The notes beneath the pieces are model-generated. The model was not told where the DNA came from and did not search any database. It was given only the letters and a program-made list of their open reading frames with translations. Shown here piece by piece: positions 1 to 11,204 of a stretch of DNA of 64,000 nucleotides. Position numbers and translations under genes: made by a program. The stretch is from Schistosoma mansoni (Eukaryota > Platyhelminthes > Trematoda > Strigeidida > Schistosomatidae): NCBI RefSeq assembly GCF_000237925.1, contig NW_017386027.1:434001-498000 (forward strand), given 5' to 3'. Position 1 is the first letter of the stretch. Every line of letters starts with the position of its first letter.

Positions 1-550
1 ATCAGTGCTATAGAAGCGTAAGCATGTTACTGTCCAAGTCCCAATTTACAGAGATTGGATTTACAACTTCCCAGAGGATGATTTACCGGGTCCACTTTTA
101 TTATGCGCAGATAACAGTTCTATTTAGGAGAGATTCTGACATGATGTTTTCTTATTCTCATGATTAACTATGCTAAGGTTCTTTGAATGGATTTCCCTAC
201 CTTTAAATTCAGAAAGCTGGTCGGTGCCATCACCTAGACTGGTTATGAAGAATGTAGTAGTTCAGCTGGCTGACAAACAATTATCTTGGGGTTCTCAACA
301 GCACTGATGAGTTGGCGTCTAGCAAAGTTTCAGCACGGATTCGGAAAGGTCGTTCGACTTTTGCTAACTTCATTTAATTTTGGGGTATTTGAGATGTCCG
401 TCAACCAAGGGCCAATATACTGTGCAGCAGTGCTTTATGTATTACTCTGTAGAATATGGCCTGTGAAGGCGATACATTATCAGTCTCCACGTTTGTGAAC
501 ATGAGTGTAGAGGAATCAGATCGGTTTATGAGGTAGTGAGTCCCCTGTAA
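1..550. other. No gene or repeat recognised
   Basis: Short open frames only; no family motif, splice-framed exon or known repeat edge was seen. Confidence 0.4.
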
Positions 551-720
551 CTGAGGTGGCTGGAATATTTGCTATGTATATCCAACCACTACCTGTTTTG
601 ATGCGCGATACTGACTAGATTAGGTAAAAGCTAGGAAGAACTATACAAAACTTGACGTTAGTCGATGAAATCTTTGACTGTTGGCTTAAGCCATGCTGGT
701 TGAGGGAGACTCTGATGACA
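551..720 (+). mobile_element. Old LINE-Q 3' fragment
   Basis: This stretch follows, with heavy decay, the C-terminal segment of the LINE-Q copy at 37.5-37.7 kb. The order is the same: a 'gaggtggctggaa' start, then 'tatgtccaaccac'-like, 'aaagctagg'-like and 'gccatgctggt'-like words. It is a degraded non-LTR retrotransposon remnant with no usable frame, probably one of the oldest repeats here. Confidence 0.5.
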
Positions 721-1635
721 TAACTTGAAACAGTATGGTTGCGTTCATGATTTATCTCCCCCTGGATTCTGAGTTATGTTATTTTTTAGTATGTCTTCAT
801 TGTTTTCTAGAACTGAGCTCTTAATGCTTATTCTTCATGATCATTATTAATATAAGGTATATCTCTAAATGCAACATTCTAGGGGACTCATCTTGTTAAT
901 GTAATAATTGCTAACCTGCCATTTTTATGTATCATTGTGACGATCATAATTTGCAATGACTTTCAAATATATATCTTCATGAATATTAAAAATAATATTT
1001 ACTAAGGTTTTTGTATTCCCTTGTTGGTGCTAAGTATTGCAAATGGTCAGTCTCCAAGGGCATATGTACATCCTAAACAGGTTCCGTCAGTATTGCCGTT
1101 AAGCCACAATTGTTTTAAAAGAAATTGGATAATGATTAGCAGGGAGATCCAGAGTACTCATTCTATCCTGTTCAGAGCTTATTGGCTAGATGTACCTACA
1201 TTCCTAGTGTTGACATTCACACTACGAGTCCTACCCAGTGTGTCTTACTTCGAATGCCAACACGTTATTTAATGGGCTACTGGGTCCACGTAGCCACTAC
1301 CTTGTACAACCGAGATGGATTTTATTTGTATAATGTTGTTGAGGTCTAAAATTGTCCACACTTCAATACAATTCAGAGCGATAGTATGGATAATTAAATA
1401 ACAATCTGTTAGTTGTCACTAACAAATTTTCATTATTGATTCAGTTATTCATCTGGAATCACATTTGTTTACCTATAAAACTGCCTTTTACAATTGATCA
1501 CTTAATAAGTAGTCTGACTAGTCCTTACCATTTTTTCCAAGAGCATCATCAAAACCTTAAATTCAAAATTATCCCTATTTTTGTTCAGAAGTGATCTTGT
1601 AGTTAGAAGACTTCTGTGTTGGGTCCGAACTCTGT
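721..1635. other. No gene or repeat recognised
   Basis: AT-rich sequence. The open frame at 1021-1272 has no recognisable domain and no splice context that would make it an exon. Confidence 0.4.
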
Positions 1636-2157
1636 TTATTATTTAAACATATAAATATTGGTACAAGGGGGCACCAGATATATATGCGTCACACAAACCT
1701 CAGTCGATTTGTGTGAGGGCTCTGATACTGCTCAGCTGCCCAAACTAAAGCAGGTGGTTTTCTTAGGGGGCCGCAACCGGAGCCTTCGACCTAAAGGTCT
1801 GATCCATAAGGCAGTGGAGCATCCTGAAGAGATGCAGTCCCATGGTAGCCGGTGACCAATGATTGATCCATACGCCATTTGTTCCTTCAGGATACTGGAG
1901 TCCATGTGCACCATTGGTTTGGAATTAGGGTTTCCCAACTCCCCTAGGTGGACCTTGCGTGTCCACCGGTCCAGTTAAAGCGCCGGACATTCGCTTTTCG
2001 TCCTCTCGATTCGGTAAACACCCGTGGTACGAGAAGGCAGTGAGTAGGACTTCCCTGGCGATGGCTGTATACGTGTAGCCATGTGAGAGCATTTCGAGAT
2101 GAAGGGCGGACTATCTACACACTCGGCCGTACCAGGGCATTTGGTTCTGTTGTAGAA
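1636..2157 (-). mobile_element. SINE-A copy, near full length
   Basis: Reads on the minus strand from a CCAAATGCCCTGGTAC-like 5' end to the AATAAA-bearing 3' end at 1636. It is diverged from the 35.5 and 41.7 kb copies, so it is an older insertion. Open frames in it are shadows of the repeat. Confidence 0.8.
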
Positions 2158-2859
2158 CCCGAATAGTACACCATTATGGTTTGAAACAGAGTACATAAAT
2201 CAACATTTAGTAAATAAATCAAATAAACAAGTTCATGAAGAACTGAAAACTATTGTAAATTGAGTTCCAATAATTTATATGTAACGATTTTGTATTTGAT
2301 TACAAAACTTTCTGTTATGAAACTTTTTACACCCATTTTTTTTAATAAATCCGCTAGCACAGTTATTGTTTACGTTATCGATAGTTTGATCAAACGAAAT
2401 TATAAGCTGTTCCCGACTTGTATTCGGAAAAACCAATCATATATCTCACTATTCCATGTCACTCAGATTTAAAACTTCACGTGAGTCATATTCGTAAGAT
2501 ATAGGATTACAACATATCCGTCAGTTATAGGTCTCTTCATGTACACATAACTAAGATATCTATGGTGAATAATGTGAACTAAAGGTTTCTCGTCAATTTA
2601 CAGGAATTTACGAACGGTAAAAGATATAACAATAGTTATGGAATACAGATGAAGCTTGCAATTAGAGGAAAAATAAAAATCTTATATACTAGCTACTTAA
2701 TAAGTATACATTGAGGTTATTATTATATTGACTCTCCAAAGTATAGCTTCTGAATATTTACATTTTCACTTCCATTCAGTCTAACATTTATATAACAGTC
2801 CAGATGAATGTTGTAGAGCTAATATGAAAATAAGTATTTTTCTTTCCTATTCACTGCTC
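2158..2859. other. AT-rich spacer, nothing recognised
   Basis: Lies between two SINE-A copies in opposite orientation. No gene or repeat family was identified. Confidence 0.4.
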
Positions 2860-3362
2860 TTGTTGTGCCGAGAGTGGGGAAAATCAGCTCTCCCTCTCCA
2901 AATGCTCTCACATGGCCATGCGTATATAGCCTCTGCCGGGGAAGTCCTACTCACTGCATTTTCGTGATGGGGATGTTGTTTACGAAATGGAGAGGACGAA
3001 AAGCGAATGTCCGGCGCCTTAACCGGGTTGGTAGACACGGAGGGTTCACCTGCGGGAGTTGAAAAACCTTGATTCCAAACCAATGGTGCACATGGGATCC
3101 AGTATCATTAGGTAACAAATGGCGTATGAATCCATTGTCGGTCACCGTCTACCATGGGACTGCATCTCCTTACGATGCTCCATTGCCTTGTGGGTCAGAC
3201 CTTCAGGTTAAGGGCTCCGGGTGTGGCCCCCTAAGAAAACCACCTGCTCCAGTTTGGGCACCTGCGCAATATCACAGCCCTCACACAAATCAAATAAGAT
3301 TTGTGCGGCGCATATATATCTGGTGCTCTTTTTACCAATATTTATATGTTTAAATAAATAAT
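2860..3362 (+). mobile_element. SINE-A copy, near full length
   Basis: Plus-strand copy running from the GAGAGTGGGG 5' block to a tail ending in TTTAAATAAATAATAA. With the copy at 1636-2157 it forms an inverted pair about 700 bp apart. The last ~60 bases match the LINE-R 3' end near 34.4 kb. Confidence 0.85.
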
Positions 3363-3884
3363 AACACCTCGATAACCGTTATAATACAAATCTTAACGGT
3401 GCATAAAATCAGAAGGCCTAGCGAAGCGGCAATTACAGTTTTATTAACAAATAATGCAGGCCAGAAAGATATAAGCACATGAGCAAATATCAGCGAGCAG
3501 TGAGCGCAAGCAATTTACATAGGCAATTTATAGTCAAATTGAATAAGGACACAGCAAAACAAAGCAAAAGCTGATAATAGGATTTGCGTGGATGCATATA
3601 TGGGGGCGGAGGATGAGTTGTCGAATGATACTTAAGTAATCAACATTTTGGCTAGAGTCTGTCATGTGCTCTAGTGGTCGTAACAGCATAAAGAATATGC
3701 AAATTGTTATTATTCAAATGACAATGTCTGTTAAGTAAGTTAATAAAAAGGCTTAACCACAATCGAAATCGATTACAAGATAATTGCTATACTATTTCCG
3801 AATATCAAGTATGCAAATTTAAAATTAGATACTATTATACTCCATACTTAGTTCATTTGTCGTAAGCATAGAGAATTTTGTTGC
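3363..3884. other. Unassigned sequence
   Basis: No coding or repeat signal was recognised with certainty. Confidence 0.3.
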
Positions 3885-4330
3885 TGGGATTACCGGGTAA
3901 GTAATAATGAGGTTAGATGCAGGGTATTAGGGAACTATGGTAAATCAGTTGATGAGGTCATATATCTTCATCGACTGAGATGGTTGTTACGTATGCCTGA
4001 ACACCGATTACCACGACGAGCTATGCTGACTAATANNNNNNNNNNNNNNNNNNNNNNNNNNNNNNNNNNNNNNNNNNNNNNNNNNNNNNNNNNNNNNNNN
4101 NNNNNNNNNNNNNNNNNNNNNNNNNNNNNNNNNNNNNNNNNNNNNNNNNNNNNNNNNNNNNNNNNNNNNNNNNNNNNNNNNNNNNNNNNNNNNNNNNNNN
4201 NNNNNNNNNNNNNNNNNNNNNNNNNNNNNNNNNNNAGCCATATTGGTAGATGCACACCACTTGGTTGGGGTCCGCGTGACTATCGTAAGAATTTTCCATG
4301 GAAGTATTTGAAATAATGGTATCAGCTATT
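3885..4330 (+). mobile_element. LINE-Q C-terminal fragment interrupted by gap
   Basis: Before the gap, plus-strand translation gives pieces such as LHRLRW and RLPRRAML; after it comes SHIGRC followed by GWGPRD. These match the post-RT C-terminal region of schistosome non-LTR elements (compare LHQLRWLGH and RLPRSAMF in the 37.5 kb copy). The 200-base N run sits inside it. The frame is decayed. Confidence 0.6.
4036..4235. other. Assembly gap (200 N)
   Basis: Exactly 200 N, a placeholder length, set inside a LINE-Q fragment. Apparent frames across it are meaningless. Confidence 0.98.
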
Positions 4331-4440
4331 AGTGTGACTTGTGATGATGATAGTAGGATGTGACTGGCCATTTCGCGTGAACTGACAGATACTTACTATT
4401 TAGTATGTATTTTTCTGCCATGAACTCACTGAAGATGACT

Positions 4441-4866
4441 TTTATTTAAACACATAAATATTGGTACAAAGAGGCACCAAATAGATATGCACCACATAAA
4501 TCATTCGATTTGTGTCAGGACTGGATTACTATCCAGGTGCCCAAACCAAAGCAGGTGGTTTCCTTAGGAGGCCGCAATTCGAGCCTTTGATTTAGAGATC
4601 TAATCCACAAGGACTTGAAGCAGTGTTGATAGATGCAGTCCCCTGGTAACCGATGATCAACAATGGGTTCATACGCCATTTGTTCCCTCAGGATCCTGAA
4701 ACTCATGTACACCATTGATTTAGAATCAGTTTTCTGATTCCCCTAAGTGGATCCTCCATATCCACCAGTCCGGTCACAGCACCGAACATTCACTTCTCGT
4801 TCTCTTAATTTCGTAAACAACACCACCGTCGCAAGAAGACAGTGGGTAGAACTTCCATGTCAGAAT
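4441..4866 (-). mobile_element. SINE-A copy, 5'-truncated, old
   Basis: Starts with the diagnostic tail (tttatttaaacacataaata on plus) and follows SINE-A to about 4866, where similarity stops before the element's 5' end. Many substitutions set it apart from the young copies. Confidence 0.8.
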
Positions 4867-5030
4867 AAGGTACTTGTCTATATACTCTCATTCTCCATTT
4901 TTGGTCACGAATCGCGTATCTTGTATAACGTACCCCTGTCGGTATATATTATATCAATAGAGTATCCAGTTTGGTGGTAGCTTAATATCATTCAGATTTT
5001 ATTATAGTAATATGTTATGGGAATGGAAAG

Positions 5031-5290
5031 CCCCCAAATGCCTTGGTACGGCTGAGAGTGGACAGAGTTTGCTCGCCCTCTCGAAATGCTCTCAAATGGC
5101 CGCGTGCATACAACCATTGCCATGAAAGTCAAACTCATTGTCTTTTCGCAGCCGCGGTGTTGTTTATGAAATTGAGAGGACGAAAGGTGAATATCTGGCT
5201 CTTTAATCGGGTTAGTAGATACGGAGGGTCCACCAAAGGGAGTTCGAAAACCCTGATTCCAAACCAATGGTGCACATGGGCTTCAGTATA
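5031..5290 (+). mobile_element. SINE-A copy, lacks 3' half
   Basis: Plus-strand copy from the CCCCAAATGCC 5' end to about mid-element; the tail half is absent. It resembles the copy at 63.47 kb more than the 35.6 kb copy, which suggests a subfamily. Confidence 0.75.
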
Positions 5291-5339
5291 CACCCTTTTA
5301 CACTTTAATACAACACCACAAAAGCTGAGTTAAGATCCA

Positions 5340-6095
5340 TCTTCAGGCAATATCGACGCAGTCCGCACAGGATGCACATATGCCAACAAGAGACTGATCA
5401 ATTGCAGTCGCAAATAACAATGGGAAGATACAAGTAAACAACACCAAGTGAATTTAAACTTCACCCCATCGCATAAGCAGGTGGCTATCAGGACTTAGTA
5501 GCTGAGTGGATAACACGGTGGCGTTTGAAGCGAAAGGTACTGGTGTGGTGTGGTCTAATTATATCTACATAAGTAGTATATGGTGATGGTCAGACATATA
5601 ATGTATTTTGGCAGAAGATCGATAAGGGACGAACAGGAATGAAGCGCAATCGGTACGAAAATGCATGAACAATGAAATCAGAGAAGACGGACTGATATTT
5701 GCAGAATGAACAGTTAAGATTGAGATAATTGATTTTTATTTTGCAAATTAACCATTTATTGTATGGTTATCAGAATTTTGTGAGATAGTCTGTAACTTGT
5801 GCTTAAATAAATTCGATTGTCTTCACTTGTGTTTTCATTCACTACACTGGGTTTGAGTCTCAGAGTGAACATCAACTCTGAGATGCAGGTGCATCGAGCT
5901 GACAAGTCCCAAATTGGACGAAACGCTCATCAAACTGGATTCCACTGATAGCCACTATCCATCTTTGCTTACAATGCTTGTTGAATTAAGGCAATATTGA
6001 GGCAGTATGCACATATGCCAATAAGAGACTGACCAGTTGCAGTCCTAAGCATCAATGGGAAGATTCAAATAAACAATACCAAGTTAATTTATCAT
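5340..6095 (+). mobile_element. Sm-alpha-like hammerhead SINE, interrupted and permuted
   Basis: The order is: tail block (AATATTGAGGCAG-like, 5350-5450), tRNA-like head with 'gctgagtggataa' near 5512, an unrelated insertion at 5556-5843, box-B-like 'gggtttgagtctc' (5849), a degenerate hammerhead (gctgacaag ... gacgaaacg, about 5900-5945), then the tail block again (5980-6095). The same tail block on both sides of the head means more than one unit or a permuted unit. The ribozyme core is damaged. Confidence 0.7.
5556..5843 (+). repeat. Family H dispersed repeat inserted in Sm-alpha-like copy
   Basis: Splits the tRNA-like head from its box-B-like motif. Weaker relatives are at 33425-33675 and 51365-51630, sharing a 'tgtatggtt(a/c)tcaga' core and the flanking word order. 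Class unknown. Confidence 0.35.
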
Positions 6096-6171
6096 TACCA
6101 ATCTTTGACTTAATAATTTCGAATAAATTGAGTAGTGACCGGATTGTTCATAATACGAATACTATGTTTCC

Positions 6172-6950
6172 AAAGTCAGAATGAGTCGAAACTAGGTTTC
6201 TGACGTTTCGTCACTGAGTGTAAAAGCACTTCTTCAGGAAATAAATAAATAACGAATCGAATCAATACAAGTTTAGGCAGTACAACGGGCAAAGTACAAA
6301 ACTAAAATAAGTTTGATCATGTCAATAGTATTTCATTTCAATGATGGTCATTTTTTGTGTGAGACCGAAACAATGAAAATATTAACACGATCAAACCTAT
6401 TTCAATTTTGATTGTGTAGTGAAGGAAAGCACAACTGAGGACAATCAAATGTATATCAACACAAAATTACAGAATCATTTAATAGGACCTAAGAATCATA
6501 AAATCCGCCTGTAGCTCCTCCGGGGGCTACTGCCGGTCCCAAGCTCGGGTAAAGAAGGAGGGTTGGGCATGGTGTTAGAAAACCAACTTGCCAAAAATCG
6601 CTAACCAGAAAGTAAAAAAAGTAAGAATCATACAGTAAATACTTCATTTGCAAAATGTGAATCAGTTGTCTCAGACTTCGTTGTTCCTATGTTTCAATGT
6701 CAACCATTCTTTGGCCTAGATATCTTTTCTTCGATCTTCTGCCAAAAGGCATTTTACTTTTGATTGATGATACATGTTGCTTATATCTGTCGACATTAGT
6801 AGCACACAACAATAGTATTAAAAATATTCTACACTTTGTACTGCTTCAACTTGTATTGATTCAATTTATTATTTATTTTTCTTTCCTGAAGAGGTACCCT
6901 ACACTTAGTGACGAAACGTCGGAAATCGAGTTTCTACTCTTTCAGACTTT
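6172..6950. repeat. Inverted-repeat (foldback) element
   Basis: Left arm 6172-6283 and right arm 6838-6950 are imperfect reverse complements of about 110 bp. Both carry gacgtttcgtc/gacgaaacgtc and a tcctgaagaag-like word. The 554-bp spacer has a GC-rich patch at about 6490-6590 that resembles no coding domain I can name. Class unknown; a two-armed non-autonomous element or two copies of one repeat facing each other are both possible. Confidence 0.6.
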
Positions 6951-7493
6951 ACAAACATATTGTTACTACCATTAATGTTCATCGGATTTTAAAATTATTA
7001 GCAAAGGATGAATAACACCTTGTGATATGATCGAGGGAATAATATAATTATCGAAACGGATTTGCACTAATAACATAAGAATCAAGAACAAACTTGTCTA
7101 TACCCTGAGAATCTTCTGTCTCACAGAGCAACGTAATATCAGTAGGCAAAGTTTGATCTGTAACTGCAAAAAAACTGAATGTTTGGGAAACATACTACTG
7201 TTTATATACATTTTATGCACTATAAAATTACAATGAAAAATTGTTTAGATCTCTTTTTGATTTGTTCGACGACAAAGAATTTTGTGCAAGTTGAATAGTG
7301 AATAGTAGTGAAATCCAAGATATGCGTTCCATCCTATTCGGGACTAGTCGGTTGGGTGTATTTGCACCCGTGTTGACGTCCAGATCCAGACTGGAACCGA
7401 TTGTTTTTCGATTGAAATACTAAACGCGTTGTTCACTTAGCTACCAAGTGAAGAGAGGTACTGGCATGTGCAGTGAAGATCCTTGTAACTTAA
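6951..7493. other. No gene or repeat recognised
   Basis: Nothing identifiable beyond AT-rich sequence. Confidence 0.35.
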
Positions 7494-7790
7494 TAGGAAT
7501 ATTGAAAAAATTGGCACGGGATGTACATACGCCAAAGAAGACTGATCAATTACTGTCTTACATATCAACAAACTGTCCATTCAAACAAATACAAATGAAA
7601 GAAAATTCGTTCTTATTGAAAAAGCCGATGGCTAGTTCCACTGAGTAGCTAATTAGATAAGACGTTGAGCGTTTGAAGCTTAAGGCAGTGGGTGTAAATC
7701 CTGATGCGAGCGTCAACATTAAGATCTATGTACATCCGACTGATAAGTCCTGAACATTCAACCTGGATTCTAATGTTGTTCACTGTTCAA
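7494..7790 (+). mobile_element. Old Sm-alpha-like copy
   Basis: Carries decayed Sm-alpha-like blocks in family order: 'ggatgtacatacgcc', 'gactgatcaatt', a tRNA-like head ('gagtagctaattagataaga'), and 'gactgataagtcc' where the hammerhead core should be. The ribozyme has decayed. Confidence 0.55.
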
Positions 7791-7814
7791 CCTTTACAAC
7801 AACTCGTGACAAAC

Positions 7815-8098
7815 ATTGTAAGCAAAGATGGATAGTGGCTAGCAGTGGAATCCAGTTTGACGAGCGTTTCGTCTTATTTGGGACTCGTCAACTAAATGTA
7901 CCTGCATCTCAGAGTTGATGTTCACTCTGCGACTCCAACCCAGTACCTTTCGCTTCAAACGCCATCGCATTATCCACTCGGCCACTGAGTCATGATAGCC
8001 ACTTGCTTGTGCAATGGGTTGGTTTAAATTCACTTATTATTGTTTGTTTGAATCATCCCATCAATGTGTTAGGACTGCGACTGGTCAGTCTCGTGACA
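7815..8098 (-). mobile_element. Sm-alpha-like hammerhead SINE copy
   Basis: On minus it reads tail block, tRNA-like head ('ggccgagtggataatgcg'), 'gggttggagtcgc' in place of box B, then hammerhead 'ttgacgag ... agacgaaacgctcgtc' (about 7850-7915). GAAA and GTC are present, but the first core base is T where the rule asks for C. Tail to tail with the + copy at 7494-7790. Confidence 0.75.
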
Positions 8099-8544
8099 AA
8101 TGTTGATAACCAGGTGATCCACCCAAAATGAACACATACCAACAATATCTGACAGACTGCAGCTCTTCGAATCAACAATAGGAAGGTCCGAACACTAACA
8201 AATCAAACAAAGTACATAGCTTAATGAAACTTCGGCAAACGCGTAACAGCATAGATCGAAATCTATGTAGGAAAACTTCTAGCTTAATGACTAATATCCT
8301 AAGAGTAGTGGTTGAACAAACTTTATTATCACTGTAATTCATTTACTGAGCCTAGATTTATGTATTTGTCTATGAATAAAATTGTTTATGTGAGCGACGG
8401 TAATACAATATGTCTCCCAAACCAAAGTATACAAAGTAGAGCTTTATATGAACACTATATTTTAAACAAGAGACCATATCCATAATCTTTTACCAATGGT
8501 GAAAATTTGTTTTCAATGTTTTCTAAACATTTTCTCTTACTGGA

Positions 8545-8700
8545 TTTTGATGGAGTTTTGTTCTTTGAGCTGGATGATTTGATTGTGGAGCTGCTATCGT
8601 TATTCTGAACATCATCAGCACAAACTTCACATAGAAGTGAAATGTTCGAATTTCTTCACATGTAATTTACAGCTTGTCCTTTAGACCTGTAGATGGTGTC
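8545..8700 (-). mobile_element. Penelope-like element terminal fragment
   Basis: Matches the terminal block that follows the Penelope-like ORF at 23.8 kb: 'tgtgctgatgatg', then 'agctccac', then 'agaacaaaactcc' on minus. It contains a degenerate hammerhead. It faces a sister fragment at 9048-9215. Confidence 0.5.
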
Positions 8701-9047
8701 GAGTCGCGATTGACTATGATCACCACTACAGTAAGATTGCGCGCCCGAAATCGACTTGGTTTTTTTGATAACTCGTAAACCAGAAGGCTGTAATTATTCC
8801 AGATAAAGTATATTTATTGGCAATCTCATGGTATCGAAAGAATACCGAGACGTGCCAACGATTACAGGCAATAAGAGCAGAGCAAAAGAAAGTCGGAACG
8901 AACAAGGCGGACGACCGAACGAAAAGTGATTTTGATACAGTTAAACAACAACGAGTACAGTAAAACAGTTACTGGTACAATTGGTTATAATAATAATTGT
9001 TTCCATTATACCAATAGCGTTCTCGTCGAGAAAAGCAGGTCACTACA

Positions 9048-9215
9048 GACCTCGATGGTTGATAAACAGACCTACAAGACAAGCTGTGAGTTATATGTGG
9101 ATAAATTTGAACACTTCACTTCTACGTGAAGTTTGTACTGATGATCTCATTTAGAATAATGATAAAAGCTCCACGACAAAACCATCATCTAGCTGATAAT
9201 CAGTGAAATCATGTG
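9048..9215 (+). mobile_element. Penelope-like element terminal fragment
   Basis: Plus-strand relative of 8545-8700 with 'gacaagctgtgag', 'gaagtttgtactgatgatc' and 'aaaagctccacgac'. With its partner it brackets 350 bp of unassigned sequence as an inverted pair. Confidence 0.5.
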
Positions 9216-9410
9216 AGTCACTGTTAAAAACTATCTGATTTTAATAGTCTATATAATGAAGTGATTTTAGACAACTACTGATAATTAGAAAGCAGTTAGT
9301 AGCTATTCTGTCTTTGGATATGATTCTTTAGCTGTCATTACTAAGGGTCATGCTAAAGATAAAACCTAGGATATTCAGGTCATCTGGTGAGTATTTAATG
9401 TTATTCTATT

Positions 9411-9865
9411 AAGATGACTTCAACTATAAAATTACTAAAATCTCCACAAAAACCTCTTCTGATACTAATCGTATGGTCATTGGCGACTGGTTTCAAGAGG
9501 TATTTCTTGAAGTTCTAGTAAAAAGCACTGACCAGTGGAGTTCAACCAGGTCTGTTATGAGATATCAACTCACTGAAGACATTTGTCATCGGTTGCTCAA
9601 CTTTGTGGATTGATTGAAGTTAGACATTAACACCATAGGATGCCGGCTCAATGGTCTAGAGTTTAAGCACTCATGTGCGAGACTAATAAGTCCTGGGTTC
9701 GAATCTCGTGAGGCGGGATTGCGGATGCGCACTATTGAGGAGTCCCATACTAGGACGAAATGACCTTCCAGGTTTTCTATGGTGGTCTAGCTTCAATTGA
9801 CTCATGAATTCAACTACAAAATTATTGAAATCTCCACGAAAATCCCTTTCAGAAAATTACTTTTA
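9411..9865 (+). mobile_element. HH-SINE copy preceded by a stray HH-SINE tail
   Basis: 9411-9465 is a lone 3' tail (tctccacaaaaacctcttctgat). 9480-9865 is a long copy with leader, box-A-like 'ggctcaatggtcta', box B 'gggttcgaatctc' at about 9698, a decayed hammerhead (ttgaggag ... gacgaaatg) and tail. Confidence 0.8.
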
Positions 9866-9869
9866 GTTG

Positions 9870-10469
9870 AACAATTAACTATCACTCCCTAATTTACAGA
9901 GTCTCCGAGTTAATCCTTGTCCATAGTATGGGTTTCCCGAATTCGAACTCATCTCTTCAAATATCAAGCACAATAATAATATGGATAAGATGTAATGTTT
10001 TTTAAATTAGGTTCGTCGTTGAGAGGGTAATCAACTATTGAATAGTTCCAGTGTCCGTTTTAACTCTGACTACTTTTAAACCAAAAACTGATCCATTTAA
10101 CTACATGACTACATAAATTTATTGATTTTACAAAATAAGTAATGCACATGGTCTTGAAAACAAAAATAGTCAATATGAATTCATTAATTATTGTTTGTTA
10201 AGGTTAATATGTTCCCATTTTTGGTATTTTGATATTAGTTATAGACATCGAGTTAGCGTTTGGACAGACGAGCATGGGGTCCTAGTTTCAATACCAGTTG
10301 CTGTTCTTCAATGCAATTGAATCCAAGAAATGAGTCCGATGTAGAACGAAAAGAACCCCCTGGATTTCACTCTTAATCATTATCCGAAATTTAATCCATG
10401 CAGGTAAATACTGATAAGATAGATCGATACAAACTACGACAAATCCATATTTAGTATGTAGTGGAAAAT
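9870..10469. other. No gene or repeat recognised
   Basis: AT-rich, with short open frames lacking motifs. Confidence 0.35.
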
Positions 10470-10640
10470 AAATCTCCAAAATAAACAGTTCTGTATGTCT
10501 GCGGCATTGATGCTGACCTCATTGGTTGGACATTCCTTAGCTGAAGACGCTCGGTCATGCATCCGCACCAGATCATGAGTGTTAACGCCGTGCCACGCAT
10601 TCTTGGCAAATGCCAACCGGATTAAGCCAAACGCTCCTTG
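10470..10640 (-). repeat. Family D fragment
   Basis: Minus-strand piece with the family D core 'atctggtgcggatgcatgac' and the 'ttttggagatttatttt' end. Other copies lie at 13.03-13.79, 14.14-14.28 and 50.4-50.7 kb. Unclassified, possibly LTR-related. Confidence 0.55.
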
Positions 10641-11204
10641 ACATATCGATGGTCTATCAAATATATCTTTGAACTCCTTTATTTCTGATTTGACTGTATC
10701 GGTATCCTTTGATTATAATGGTGTTACGTTCAGAGGCATTATCAGACTCCAAATACTTGAGGAAGCTTTCAGTATTTATAAAATTAGTAGTGTTGACAAA
10801 CACTGGAACTGATATTTACATTTCAAAGGATCCCAATGAGATTCCAAGTATCCAAATGAATATTACTTCACATATTCATTCTGTTATTTTTTAAGCTACC
10901 TACATTGATAACTTCATGTTTCATAACACTTTCCTGTTTATTTTTAGGTTGTTGATTAGCCAAACGATTCTTATCAGATCTATATTCAGAATAATAACTG
11001 ATTGATAATGAGACTCAATCTAATAAGTACGGTAACCTTGTTTTGTGCGGAGTTTAGACATTAAATGTGACTGTTGATTCCCCTACAATTTTGTCTAATC
11101 GTTTAGTATTTGCAAGCAGTACTATGAAGTTTGAGAAAAATCCAATTGCATCTTTCATATTGCTATTAACAATTCACAGTTTATGTACAATGATGACATC
11201 ATTG
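10641..11204. other. No gene or repeat recognised
   Basis: AT-rich spacer next to the 3' end of LINE-T. Nothing else seen. Confidence 0.35.

Noticed and set aside
3968-4371. Frames running through the N block
   Set aside because: Artefacts of translating unknown bases.
6172-6283. Hammerhead in the foldback arm
   Set aside because: CTGAAGA, GAAA and CGTC are in order, but no credible stem II or stem I could be formed.
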